This document shows positions 51,746 to 60,053 of a DNA stretch of 64,000 bases, in pieces; the stretch's first letter is position 1, and every line of letters starts with the position of its first letter. A program made the position numbers and the translations under genes. The stretch is from Bradyrhizobium icense. Its GTDB lineage: Bacteria; Pseudomonadota; Alphaproteobacteria; Rhizobiales; Xanthobacteraceae. Location: the NCBI RefSeq assembly GCF_001693385.1, contig NZ_CP016428.1, positions 1,426,001 to 1,490,000 on the forward strand, given 5' to 3'. The notes below the pieces were generated by a model. That model did no database searches. It was not told the DNA's origin and was given only the letters and a program-made list of their open reading frames with translations.

Positions 51746-52021
51746 ATGATCGTCTGTTCCTGCAACGTGTTGAGCGACCACGATGTCCGTAATGCTGTGA
51801 CTGCAGCTTCGGACCTGCCGCGGAATCCGAAACAGATTTACGGTTGCCTCGGCTGCAGCGCCGAATGCGGCCGCTGTGCGCGCACCATCAAGACAATCAT
51901 CGACGAAGCGCTCGGCGCCTGCGCCAAGGAATGCTGCTCTGGTTGCCCGCACACGCGCCAGGCCGCTAACGACGAGCCAGCGCAGGAAACTGCCTCGTCA
52001 TTCGCCCTCGCGGCCTGCTGA
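51746..52021 (+). CDS. bfd: Bacterioferritin-associated ferredoxin
   Basis: 91 residues. The [2Fe-2S] ligands are C4 and C6 in IVCSCN and C41 and C44 in ECGRC, as in Bfd. It accepts electrons and releases iron from bacterioferritin. Extra cysteines C34, C37, C59, C63, C64 and C67 and a 25-residue tail after the usual end are unusual. bfr follows 140 bases downstream on the same strand, confirming the pairing. Confidence 0.87.
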   Translation: MIVCSCNVLSDHDVRNAVTAASDLPRNPKQIYGCLGCSAECGRCARTIKTIIDEALGACAKECCSGCPHTRQAANDEPAQETASSFALAAC

Positions 52022-52099
52022 AACCCCCTCGAATCCACCGATTTCAGCCGTTCCCCACCGCATTTTTGCGCGGAACGGTTGCTCTTGGCTCCAAACTGA

Positions 52100-52116
52100 T
52101 TTAGAAACGTTCTAAA
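52100..52116 (+). promoter_or_regulatory. Perfect ICE box (Irr operator) before bfr
   Basis: TTTAGAA-ACG-TTCTAAA is a perfect 7-3-7 palindrome matching the iron control element bound by Irr in Bradyrhizobium and relatives. It lies 45 bases before the bfr ATG. Irr represses bfr under iron limitation and is degraded when haem is made, so bfr would be expressed when iron is plentiful. Confidence 0.88.
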
Positions 52117-52161
52117 TACAGGTGTCAGGCCGCGTCGGCCTGAGGAAATCGGAGTGGACCC

Positions 52162-52647
52162 ATGCAGGGCGATCCCAAAGTCATCGACTATCTCAACAAG
52201 GGCCTGCGCAGCGAGCTCACCGCGATCAACCAGTACTGGCTGCACTACCGGCTCTTGAACAATTGGGGCCTGTTGGATTTTGCCAAGGTCTGGCGCAAGG
52301 AATCCATCGAGGAGATGGAGCACGCCGACAAGTTCACCGACCGGATTTTGTTCCTCGACGGCTTTCCCAACATGCAGGTGCTCGATCCGCTTCGCATCGG
52401 CCAGAACGTCCAGGAAATCATCGAATGCGATCTCGCCTCCGAGATCGCCGCGCGCACGCTCTATCAGGAAGCCGCAACCTTTTGCCACGGCGTCAAGGAC
52501 TACGTCTCGCGCGACTTGTTCGAAAGCCTGATGAAGGACGAGGAACATCACATCGACTTCCTCGAAACCCAGCTTGACCTGATCCAGCGCATCGGCCTCG
52601 AGCTCTACACGCAAAAGCACGTCGGCGGCCTCGAGAACGGGGACTGA
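52162..52647 (+). CDS. bfr: Bacterioferritin
   Basis: 161 residues, the standard length. Ferroxidase ligands are E18, E51, H54, E94, E127 and H130; the haem ligand is M52. All match the canonical 24-mer iron store. AATCGGAGTGG gives a moderate ribosome site. The ICE box immediately upstream and bfd before it complete the iron-storage unit. Confidence 0.97.
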   Translation: MQGDPKVIDYLNKGLRSELTAINQYWLHYRLLNNWGLLDFAKVWRKESIEEMEHADKFTDRILFLDGFPNMQVLDPLRIGQNVQEIIECDLASEIAARTLYQEAATFCHGVKDYVSRDLFESLMKDEEHHIDFLETQLDLIQRIGLELYTQKHVGGLENGD

Positions 52648-52655
52648 TTTTCTTA

Positions 52656-52830
52656 CCCTTCCCCTGGAGGGGTCCGAGACGAGCGAAGCTCGCTCGTGGG
52701 TCGCCGCGAATCGGCGGGATGGGGTGACGCTCTATCCCCTCGATCAGTGCCGGAATGGAGAGACAGTCACCCCACCCCGTCTCGCATTTCGCTTCGCTCT
52801 ATGCGAGCCGACCCTCCCCCTCCAGGGGAC
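52656..52830. repeat. Intergenic palindromic repeat, family E
   Basis: CCCTTCCCCTGGAGGGG at the left and CCTCCCCCTCCAGGGGA at the right are inverted, enclosing GACGAGCGAAGCTCGCTCG and a GGATGGGGTGAC/GTCACCCCACCCC pair. A long cruciform-capable element without coding content, lying between bfr and a convergent gene. Confidence 0.75.
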
Positions 52831-52855
52831 GGCAATCTCGCCACGACAATCTTCC

Positions 52856-53512
52856 CTACAACTGCGTCTTGTATCGCTCGTAAATCTCCGCCTGGCTTTC
52901 GCGCTCACCGAGCCCGGTCTGGTCGTGGATCACTTCGCCGATGCTCGGCATCACCGAACGCTCGACCTGCGGAGCCGCCCACAGTTTCGAGCGCATCAGC
53001 GCCTTGCCGCAGTGGAAATAGGCCTCCCTGACGTCGATATGCAGCACCGCGCGCGGCGGCTTGCCGAATTCGATCATCGAGGCCATCAGCTCCGGTTCCA
53101 CCGATAGCTTGCCCTTGCCGCCGACGCGCAGCGTTTCGTCGATTCCGGGCACGAAGAAGATGAGCTGCACGAAACCCGAGCCTTCGACGATATTACGAAA
53201 ACTGTCGATGCGGTTGTTGCCCGAGCGATCCGGCATCACTAGCTGGTTCGGCCCCGCGACATGGACGAAGCCCGGATTGCCGCCGCGCGGCGAGGCATCG
53301 ACGCTGCCGTCCGAGCCGGAGGTGGCCAGCACGCAGAACGGCGACATGCCGATGAATTTCTTCGCATGGGCATCGATCTCCGGCCGCGCCTTGGCGATCA
53401 CGCGCGGCGTGGGAGCGGGATAGATCGTGGCGAGGTCAGAAGGGGCAAGATCGGACAAGGGCGGCTCCTTTGCGTTTTTCTTCAGATTATCATCCGCGGG
53501 TCCCGCCGTCAT
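52856..53512 (-). CDS. PPOX-class FMN-binding protein
   Basis: 218 residues. The split-barrel fold of pyridoxamine-phosphate-oxidase-like flavoproteins is indicated by FCVLATSGSDGSVDASPRGG, VMPDRSGNNRIDSFRNIVEG and VREAYFHCGKALMRSKLW. It resembles the MSMEG_1061 group of F420/FMN-binding proteins. Reaction unknown; likely an FMN-dependent reductase. Eleven bases after the stop of the next gene upstream, so possibly co-transcribed with it. Confidence 0.88.
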   Translation of the reverse strand: MTAGPADDNLKKNAKEPPLSDLAPSDLATIYPAPTPRVIAKARPEIDAHAKKFIGMSPFCVLATSGSDGSVDASPRGGNPGFVHVAGPNQLVMPDRSGNNRIDSFRNIVEGSGFVQLIFFVPGIDETLRVGGKGKLSVEPELMASMIEFGKPPRAVLHIDVREAYFHCGKALMRSKLWAAPQVERSVMPSIGEVIHDQTGLGERESQAEIYERYKTQL

Positions 53513-53522
53513 CTTGAAGAAC

Positions 53523-53876
53523 CTAAACCGCGTCCGCCGGCACGAAGCAGCTGATGATGATGCTGCCGCGGTGATGCACGTACCACACTACGGCCTCGCC
53601 GATCGGGTTGCCCTGGTCGCGAATGACCGCGCGCTCGGGCACCTGCATCCATTGGCCCTCGATCGGTACCCAATAAGCGCCGCCGCGAACGTCGTAGCTG
53701 GTGCGATGGCCGTCGGAAATATCGCAGCACGGCACGCCGTTCGGCGCGATCACGCTCTTGAACCAGGCGCGGATGTCGGGCGGCACGTGGTCGTACTGGC
53801 CCCTGTCGACGGCGAGCACCGTGCCGGCCAAGGTCGAAAGGCAGACGAGCAAGCCGAATGGCGCAAGCCTTCGCAT
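53523..53876 (-). CDS. Exported hypothetical protein
   Basis: 117 residues. Signal peptide MRRLAPFGLLVCLSTLAGTVLA. The mature part contains a CC pair (GVPCCDISDG), VRGGAYWVPIEGQWMQVPERAV and a final ISCFVPAD with a third cysteine. GGAGGA precedes the ATG. I have seen proteins like this annotated only as hypothetical in rhizobia. The PPOX gene follows on the same strand. Confidence 0.75.
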   Translation of the reverse strand: MRRLAPFGLLVCLSTLAGTVLAVDRGQYDHVPPDIRAWFKSVIAPNGVPCCDISDGHRTSYDVRGGAYWVPIEGQWMQVPERAVIRDQGNPIGEAVVWYVHHRGSIIISCFVPADAV

Positions 53877-54164
53877 CCGATCCTCCGCTTTCGTTTGTCT
53901 CGTGCTCGAGGGGGCGCATCGTTCACGATTCATGATGCACGGACAATTCAAGCGGAGCCCGCTTGCGGATGCACGCTCAAATAATGAGCGATATTGGTGC
54001 GCAGATTTGATGCGGTGCGAAATCACGGTTTCTTCTTGTCGCATGCTGCCTTTGTCGCGCGCCTTCATCCGCGATTCGGCGCGACATTCTTCGCCACCGC
54101 AAGCGCTTTGCGGCCATCGATCGTCGCTCGATCCCACCAGATCGGCGGCAATGCGCGCCGCCGC

Positions 54165-54404
54165 CTAGCCCTCCACCTCGGTTTCCGGCCGGTCGTTGCC
54201 GGCAGCGGTCTCGGAGTGCCATCGTCCGTCAGCGGTTTCGTATTCGATCACCTCGGTGCGGCCGGGCACCCGCTGTTCCGCGGCTGCGCGCCGCGCGGCT
54301 GCCAGCGCCGTGGCGCGGTTCGGAAACGGCTCGGAAAACACGCCGTTGACGGTGTAGGCCCAGCCGCCGTCATGTTCGACGATCTTGTAGGTCACGTGGG
54401 GCAT
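54165..54404 (-). CDS. DUF2188-like small protein
   Basis: 79 residues. It begins MPHVTYKIVEHDGGWAYTVN and has EPFPNRATALAAARRAAAEQ and VIEYETADGRWHSE, the layout of DUF2188 proteins (short strand, repeat helix, acidic strand). A charged soluble single-domain protein, no signal peptide. The C-terminus is not conserved. Function unknown. Confidence 0.7.
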   Translation of the reverse strand: MPHVTYKIVEHDGGWAYTVNGVFSEPFPNRATALAAARRAAAEQRVPGRTEVIEYETADGRWHSETAAGNDRPETEVEG

Positions 54405-54534
54405 CGGGAACTCGCTGGTTGCAGGTGCCGACAGGGGTGAACACGTCGTCAGATTCGTGACAAAATAAGCCTCGCCGTCGGATTTTGCACCGGCCGTTCG
54501 TCCTTGATCGACGACCCCTGCAGAAGAGAGAACC

Positions 54535-54801
54535 ATGTGCCGCAACATCAAGACCCTGTTCAATTTCGATCCCCCAGCCACGCATGCGGAGATCCATGCC
54601 TCCGCGCTGCAATTCGTGCGCAAGCTTTCCGGATTCAATTCGCCCTCGCAGGGCAATGCCGAGGCGTTCAACCGCGCGGTTTCCGAAGTCTCCGACAGCG
54701 CACGGCGTCTGCTGGCCTCGCTGCAGACCAACGCCCCGCCGCGCGACCGCGAGGTCGAGGCCGAGAAGGCGAGGGAGCGCTCGCGGGCGCGGTTTGGCTG
54801 A
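54535..54801 (+). CDS. DUF2277 family protein
   Basis: 88 residues starting MCRNIKTLFNFDPPATHAEI, the highly conserved opening of DUF2277, followed by ALQFVRKLSGFNSPS. The C-terminus is Arg/Glu-rich. Small helical soluble protein with unknown role. The gene ends 31 bases before the 3' end of the convergent P450 gene. Confidence 0.9.
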   Translation: MCRNIKTLFNFDPPATHAEIHASALQFVRKLSGFNSPSQGNAEAFNRAVSEVSDSARRLLASLQTNAPPRDREVEAEKARERSRARFG

Positions 54802-54832
54802 AGCCGGAGGAAGCAGTCGAACTACTGCCAGC

Positions 54833-56005
54833 TCAGCCCGCACCCCACTTCACCGGAAGATTGAGCAATCCCCGAAACGCCCAGCCGCCGATCCGCACCG
54901 GTTCGCGCTCGTCCAGCCGCAGCCGCTTCAGCCGCGCGAACAGGCTCGGCAGCGCGACATCGGCCACCATGGCGCGGGAAGCGAACGCGCCGGCGCAATA
55001 ATGCGGGCCGGCGCCGAAGGCGATGCTTTTTTGCGTATCGCGGGTAATGTCGAAACGATCGGGATCGCTGAAGCAGGCCTCGTCGCGGTTGGCGGAGCCG
55101 AACATGAAGAACACGCGGTCCTCCGGCTCGAAATCGACGCCGTGATACGTCCACGGCTTTGCGACGCGGCGCGGCGACATCTGGATCGGCGCGATCCAGC
55201 GCGCATATTCCTCGAACACGTCGATCCATTTCGCTTTTTCCTCGCGCACCACTGCGAGCTGCTCAGGATGGGTCAGCAGCGCCCAGGTCGCGCCTGAAAT
55301 CGCATCGCGCGGCTCGTTCTGGCCGCCGGAGATCGCCAGCTTGATGTTGGCGCGGATGCTTTCCATGTTCTGGCCCGAAGCCAGCAGCACGCTCAGGATC
55401 GAGGTGTTCGGGTGCTTCTTCACCACCGGAATCATGTCGTCGATCGCGGCGTCGATGCCGGCGGTCGCAGCATGGCAGCGCGCCTCGACCTCCTTGTTGC
55501 CGGTGTAATTGGCGATGCCGTCGATCATCGCCTGCGACCATGCGTCCATGTCCTGGTAGCGCATGTTGGTCAGCCCGGTGACGTCTTTTAAGCATTCGGC
55601 CGACAGCGGCAGCGCGAACGCCTTGCAGAGATCGGCTTCGCCCTTTGGTGTCAGCTCATCGAGAATGCGGTCGGCATGGGCCTGGAATTGCCGAACCCAG
55701 GTGTCGCGCACCGTGCGCGGCGACACGGCGGGAAACATCGCCTGCCGCTCCGTCATGTGCGCTTCGCCGTCCTTGCGCATCATGTTGTGGCCCATCAGCA
55801 CGTTCATCAGCCCGTTCGGCTGATGCGAGGAGAACACGTCGATGCGCTTCTCCTGCGTGAAGATGTCGTCGCGCTTCGTGAACACGGTCGAGCCGAGCTG
55901 CGGCACGAAAGCGATCGGCGTCTCCTTGCGCATCTTCGCCAGCGCAGGATAGGGATCGGCCCAGAAGGTGGGAACATCGATATCAAAATGCGGGGCGTTG
56001 GACAT
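54833..56005 (-). CDS. Cytochrome P450
   Basis: 390 residues, soluble bacterial type. The haem-binding loop is FGAGPHYCAGAFASRAM with the axial Cys, and the ExxR motif is EEYAR. The I-helix reads SGGQNEPRDAIS: the usual acidic residue-Thr pair that delivers protons for oxygen activation is replaced by Asn-Glu-Pro-Arg. It overlaps no gene but follows the SDR gene by seven bases, so the two are an operon. A redox partner is not adjacent. Substrate unknown. Confidence 0.93.
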   Translation of the reverse strand: MSNAPHFDIDVPTFWADPYPALAKMRKETPIAFVPQLGSTVFTKRDDIFTQEKRIDVFSSHQPNGLMNVLMGHNMMRKDGEAHMTERQAMFPAVSPRTVRDTWVRQFQAHADRILDELTPKGEADLCKAFALPLSAECLKDVTGLTNMRYQDMDAWSQAMIDGIANYTGNKEVEARCHAATAGIDAAIDDMIPVVKKHPNTSILSVLLASGQNMESIRANIKLAISGGQNEPRDAISGATWALLTHPEQLAVVREEKAKWIDVFEEYARWIAPIQMSPRRVAKPWTYHGVDFEPEDRVFFMFGSANRDEACFSDPDRFDITRDTQKSIAFGAGPHYCAGAFASRAMVADVALPSLFARLKRLRLDEREPVRIGGWAFRGLLNLPVKWGAG

Positions 56006-56012
56006 GAGGGCC

Positions 56013-56771
56013 TCACACCGCGCGATAGCCGCCGTCGACCATCACGATCGATCCGGAAACGTAAGCCGACAGGTCGGACGCCAGGAAGATCGCGGGGCCG
56101 ACGATGTCCTCCGCGGTACCGGGCCGGCCGAGCGGCGTGTGATCCATGAAAGTCTTCACCAGTTCCGGATCGTTGGCGCGGGCGTTGGCGTTCAGGGGCG
56201 TTGCGATAAAGCCGGGACCGATCGCGTTGACGCGGACGCCTTCCTTGCCGAGTTCGGCGGCGAGCGCCCTGGTGAAGCCGAGCACGCCGTGCTTGGAGGC
56301 GGTGTAGGCCGGCGAGCTCGGCGTGCGCACATGGACGAAGGACTGGATCGAGCCGATGTTGACGATGCGCCCCTTGCTCGCGCGCAAGGGTTCGAGAAAG
56401 GCATGTGTCACGTTGAAGACGCCGGTGAGGTTGATCGCGATGATGTCTTCCCAGTCGCTGATCACGGCGTCCGCCGCGCCCAGCATGCCGTTGCGGCGGA
56501 CGATTCCGGCATTGTTGACGAGAACCGAGACCTGTCCGACCTTGTCGGCAATCTGCTTCGCCATCGCGACGCAGTCCTCGCGCCTGGCGACGTCGAGCGC
56601 GAAGCTTTCGGCCATGCCGCCGATTTCCTTTGCCGCTTCGGCTGCCGCCCTCTCGTCCCTGTCGAGCAACACGACGCGCGCGCCCTCCCGCGCATAGCCG
56701 ATCGCGATGGCGCGCCCGATGCCGGAACCTGCACCGGTGATGACGGCGATGTGATTTTGGAGAAGTGGCAT
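56013..56771 (-). CDS. SDR family oxidoreductase
   Basis: 252 residues. The classical SDR motifs are TGAGSGIGRAIA (11-22), NNAG (86-89), the Ser in NIGSIQSF and YTASK with catalytic Tyr and Lys. A C-terminal VSGSIVMVDGGYRAV is the usual end. It oxidises or reduces an alcohol, probably in the same pathway as the downstream P450. The ATG at 56771 is chosen over an in-frame start at 56861. Confidence 0.93.
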   Translation of the reverse strand: MPLLQNHIAVITGAGSGIGRAIAIGYAREGARVVLLDRDERAAAEAAKEIGGMAESFALDVARREDCVAMAKQIADKVGQVSVLVNNAGIVRRNGMLGAADAVISDWEDIIAINLTGVFNVTHAFLEPLRASKGRIVNIGSIQSFVHVRTPSSPAYTASKHGVLGFTRALAAELGKEGVRVNAIGPGFIATPLNANARANDPELVKTFMDHTPLGRPGTAEDIVGPAIFLASDLSAYVSGSIVMVDGGYRAV

Positions 56772-56904
56772 GGCGCGTTTCCTCTTGCTTGGTTTTGCCA
56801 GAGGATAGCAAGCGCGCCCGCTTGTACAAGGTGGGAGAAGGTGGGGAAGTAGGGTTGGCAAAAGCCACCGGGTCGCGCGAATGCGCGCCCGATGACAGGG
56901 TCCG

Positions 56905-56962
56905 CGTGCCCACCATTAAAGGAAAGGTGGGCACGGCGCTTGCGCGCCTTTGCTCACCCTAC
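56905..56962. repeat. Palindromic repeat, family D (partial)
   Basis: CGTGCCCACCATT and AAGGTGGGCACGG are inverted, followed by TGCTCACCCTAC. A fuller copy lies at 60876-60963. It separates the SDR and the small secreted protein genes. Confidence 0.7.
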
Positions 56963-56968
56963 AACATC

Positions 56969-57220
56969 TTACAGTTGGCAGGTGCCCTTCTTGAGCATGC
57001 CGTCCTTCACGGCGAGCGCGGCGGCAAATGTCGGGACCGGCTTGCTGACGGTCTTGTAGTTCGAGGGGATCGGCTTGGTCGGAATGCTCTGGTCCCAGAC
57101 CTGGCAGACGCCGGTGCCTTCCCAGCGGATCAGGTGATAGGCGGCTTCGGCGGGGCTGGTCGCGACGATCGCCGTAAGCGCAAGACCGGCGGCAGCAGCA
57201 AGGGCGGTAACTCGAAGCAT
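56969..57220 (-). CDS. Small exported protein
   Basis: 83 residues. Signal peptide MLRVTALAAAAGLALTAIVA, ending near AEAA. The mature 55 residues are YHLIRWEGTGVCQVWDQSIP onward, with two cysteines, one near each end. Codon bias is good. A TTG two codons upstream could be an alternative start. Function unknown; such short periplasmic proteins are common here. Confidence 0.8.
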   Translation of the reverse strand: MLRVTALAAAAGLALTAIVATSPAEAAYHLIRWEGTGVCQVWDQSIPTKPIPSNYKTVSKPVPTFAAALAVKDGMLKKGTCQL

Positions 57221-57354
57221 GGGCAAAATACTCCTGTCTTGGAAAAAATGCGTGCTCGCACTTCCCGCAAGGGGATTGAGCGGGCTTCCGGCCGGGGATG
57301 ACCGGGCATTCCTTTGGTGTAACTGATACGTGATTGGTTCAAAGGCACCTCATG

Positions 57355-57391
57355 AAAAAGGCCGGCGCGTCATCCTCGCGCCGGCCTTTCC
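57355..57391. terminator. Strong intrinsic terminator
   Basis: AAAGGCCGGCGCG and CGCGCCGGCCTTT pair around a seven-base loop, flanked by A and T runs, so it can act on both strands. On the minus strand it lies upstream of the small exported protein gene and may stop incoming transcription; on the plus strand it precedes the DUF2380 gene. Confidence 0.85.
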
Positions 57392-57529
57392 TTGGCTGCA
57401 GCCCGCATGAGCGAAAGCGATATGCGGGGGGAGGGAGTTGCGGAATGGGTTAGCGAAATCGTTACGCCCTGTTACAGTTTGCTCCCGTCGGCAGCGGAGC
57501 GATGCCGACATCGGAGTTGGAGGTCAGGC

Positions 57530-58078
57530 ATGATGCAAACGGCAACCGGACGGCGCGCGTCGCGCCGGCGCAACGGCGCCAGCGCCGTACTGTCGATGCT
57601 GTGCGCGCTGGCCGCATTGTCGTTTGCATCGAGCGGATCGCCGGCCGCTTCTCCGATCGCGGTCGCGGTCGCGGATTTCGATTATTTCGACACCTCCGGC
57701 GAGGTCGTGGACCAGAGCGCGGAGCATCGCGCCCGCGTGGCCTCGTTTGCCGCGTTGCTGCGCGATAATCTCGCGGCCCAGGGCGATTATCGCGTGGTGC
57801 CGATCGAATGCCCCGATCGTCCCTGCACCGCCACCAGCATGTCGCAGGACGTCTTCATCGCCGCCGCGCGGAAGGCCGGCGCGCGGCTCGTGGTCTATGG
57901 CGGCATCCGCAAGATGAGCACGCTGGTGCAATGGGGCGAAATCCAGTTGCTCGATCTCGAAGCTGAGAAACTGTTGATGCGGCGAACAGTGACGTTCCGC
58001 GGCGACAACGATGCCGCCTATCGCCATGCCGCCGATTTCGTCGGCAATACGCTGAAGGAATCCATGCCGAAGCCGTGA
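57530..58078 (+). CDS. DUF2380 family exported protein
   Basis: 182 residues. An Arg-rich N-terminus and hydrophobic stretch (AVLSMLCALAALSFASSGSP) form a signal. DUF2380 is recognised by IAVAVADFDYFDTSGEVVDQ and the later KAGARLVVYGGIRKMSTLVQ segment, with a cysteine pair in IECPDRPC. GGAGG is well placed for the start at 57530. DUF2380 genes are sometimes found near methanol/PQQ clusters, and PQQ genes are at the far end of this window, but no direct link is shown. Confidence 0.82.
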   Translation: MMQTATGRRASRRRNGASAVLSMLCALAALSFASSGSPAASPIAVAVADFDYFDTSGEVVDQSAEHRARVASFAALLRDNLAAQGDYRVVPIECPDRPCTATSMSQDVFIAAARKAGARLVVYGGIRKMSTLVQWGEIQLLDLEAEKLLMRRTVTFRGDNDAAYRHAADFVGNTLKESMPKP

Positions 58079-58085
58079 GTATTAT

Positions 58086-58152
58086 GTTTGGTGGGTTAGG
58101 CGAAGCCGTAACCCACCGAGGGTCGCAAGGTCGGCGGGTTACGCTTCGCTAA
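58086..58152. repeat. Left half of palindromic repeat, interrupted by the IS
   Basis: GTGGGTTAGGCGAAGCCGTAACCCACC is a hairpin, and GGCGGGTTACGCTTCGCTAA starts another whose partner, CCCGCCC, is now found beyond the IS at 59658. Joining 58152 to 59658 restores GGCGGGTTACGCTTCGCTAACCCGCCC, a proper palindrome. Confidence 0.8.
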
Positions 58153-59653
58153 TCTTACTGCGTCATGATTTTTCTGCGCGTGCGTGATGCTGCGGCGGCG
58201 CCGCAACAAGGGCATTGTATGATCGTTTTGCTGAGGGCCCGGCTCAGCCGCACGCGCATGGTTGCGATCGAGTTCGGGACGTGGCGTTCAGGCCGCAAGG
58301 GCAGATCCTCTGGGTCGATAATCGTCGGGTAAGGGAGGTACCTGGACTGGCGCGGCGGAACGAGGTTCTGAGGGGGGAATCGTCGCCTGTTCGGCGATGA
58401 GGAAGCCGTAGGCCGCGATGCACAGGGTGGCGTGATGATGGAAGCCACGCCAGCCGCGCCCTTCGTAGTGACCGAGCCCGACCTCCTGCTTGAGCTCCTG
58501 ATAGTCGCGCTCAATGCGCCAGCGCAGCTTGGCCAGATCGACCAGCTGCGTGAAGCTGACGTTCTCCGGCAGCGTGGCGAGCCAGTATTTGGTTGGCTCT
58601 GCTTCGCCCTCCGGCCATTCGATCAACAGCCACTCAGGCGACAGCTTCTCGGGGATCAGTTTGTTGTACCCGACGCGGACACGCACACGCGCGAAGCGCG
58701 AGGATAGCTGGTCGGCCGAGCCTTCCCGCCACGTCACCGCGCGCCAGGCCTGCTTCGGTAGACCGAGTGCCACTTTTTTGGCCGAGACCAGTTCGGGCTC
58801 ATCGCGGCGGCCGGTGTTGTTCATCGGCTTGTCCATTCGCCGTGGGCCGCTGCCTGGGGCCCACATCAAGATGGTCGGCACGATGCCGACCACGTAGGGC
58901 ACGCCCAATTCCGTCATGCCTGCACGCAGCCGCGCGTCCCTGCCGTAGGCCGCATCCATCAACGCGACGCCGCGTGGCAGACCGCTCTCGCAGGCCCAGC
59001 GGATTTGCTCCAGCGCGATCTGCGGCTTGGTCTTGAACTTGATCTGCTTCGGCACGCCTGCCTTCTTCCGCCGGGCACGATCCTTCGTCCAAGCTTCCGG
59101 CAGGTACAGCCGATAGGCCACCGGAAGGCTGGCGGCATGATTGGCGACCGACAGCGACACCGCGACCTGGCAATTGGCCTGCTTGCCGAGTTGCCCGCAA
59201 TATTGGTGGTGCACACCGACCGAATGCTTGCCTTGCTTGGGGAACGAGGTGTCATCGATGATCCACGCCTCGATCGGCCCGCTCTTCTCGATCGCCGGCA
59301 ACACCATCTCGCGCACCTTGGCCAGCACGTCCTCGTCCGACCAAGCCGCGTTGGCGACAAAATGCAGCAACGACTGGTGCTGTGCCGCCGTGCGCGCTGG
59401 AGCCGTCCGCGCCGCCATCGGCTCAACGCTCTTGCGCTCCCCAGGCAGCATCAGGCCCATGCAATAGTCGCGCAGCGGTCTCGTCCGCTCCACGTGACCG
59501 ATCACGCTTCCAAGACCGGCCACATACTCCGCAAACCGCGTTTCGCTATCTCCACCCTGATCGAGATTCATCTGGCCCTCCGCGCCAAATATTGAATCTC
59601 CTCAATTACTTGATTCTCAGCCTCTATGATTGCGACCGTCTGACTCAGTAGTA
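58153..59653 (-). mobile_element. IS701-family insertion sequence
   Basis: About 1501 bases. The ends are imperfect inverted repeats: left TCTTACTGCGTCATG, right (complement) TACTACTGAGTCAGA, matching at 10 of 13 inner positions. Both are flanked by a 4-base direct repeat CTAA (58149-58152 and 59654-59657), agreeing with the YTAR target of IS701 elements. The transposase is on the minus strand and open throughout. The insertion lies inside a palindromic repeat and interrupts no gene. Confidence 0.87.
58288..59571 (-). CDS. IS701-family transposase
   Basis: 427 residues, complete with no stop or frameshift. DDE transposase segments are WIIDDTSFPKQGKHSVGVHH, LPRGVALMDAAYGRD and RWRIERDYQELKQEVGLGHY with the terminal Glu. 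A DDE_5-type IS701 layout. The open frame, near-perfect ends and clean duplication suggest a young and possibly still active element. Confidence 0.94.
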   Translation of the reverse strand: MNLDQGGDSETRFAEYVAGLGSVIGHVERTRPLRDYCMGLMLPGERKSVEPMAARTAPARTAAQHQSLLHFVANAAWSDEDVLAKVREMVLPAIEKSGPIEAWIIDDTSFPKQGKHSVGVHHQYCGQLGKQANCQVAVSLSVANHAASLPVAYRLYLPEAWTKDRARRKKAGVPKQIKFKTKPQIALEQIRWACESGLPRGVALMDAAYGRDARLRAGMTELGVPYVVGIVPTILMWAPGSGPRRMDKPMNNTGRRDEPELVSAKKVALGLPKQAWRAVTWREGSADQLSSRFARVRVRVGYNKLIPEKLSPEWLLIEWPEGEAEPTKYWLATLPENVSFTQLVDLAKLRWRIERDYQELKQEVGLGHYEGRGWRGFHHHATLCIAAYGFLIAEQATIPPSEPRSAAPVQVPPLPDDYRPRGSALAA

Positions 59654-59663
59654 CTAACCCGCC

Positions 59664-60053
59664 CTACGCCTTCGTCAGTGAGGCAACAGCTTCGATCTCG
59701 ATCAGCATCTTCGGATCGGGCAGCGCCTGCACCACACAGGTGGTGCGGGCGGGGTAGGGCGCGGGCCCGAAGGCCGACGCATACAGCACGTTCATGGTGG
59801 CGACGTCGGATGCGCGCGTCAGCAGCACGTTGACCTTGACGAGATCGCGAAACGTCGCGCCGGCCTCGTCGAGCACGCGCTTGATGTTGGCGACGACGAA
59901 GCCGAATTGCGCCTCGAAGCCGTCGGCCAGCGCGCCCTTGTCGTCAAAGCCCGGAATGCCCGAGATGAACAGGAGGTCGCCGGTGCGCGTGGCAAAGGAT
60001 AGCGGCGGGGCCTTGACGCCGGCGGGCGGCGCAAAATGCTGGATCGGGGCCAT
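59664..60053 (-). CDS. RidA family protein
   Basis: 129 residues. The RidA core is FISGIPGFDDKGALADGFEA, VKVNVLLTRASDVATMNVLY and the catalytic Arg in YPARTTCVVQALP with Glu in MLIEIEAVA. RidA deaminates reactive enamines and imines formed by PLP enzymes such as threonine dehydratase. Its position suggests it was downstream of the repeat now cut by the IS. Confidence 0.92.
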   Translation of the reverse strand: MAPIQHFAPPAGVKAPPLSFATRTGDLLFISGIPGFDDKGALADGFEAQFGFVVANIKRVLDEAGATFRDLVKVNVLLTRASDVATMNVLYASAFGPAPYPARTTCVVQALPDPKMLIEIEAVASLTKA

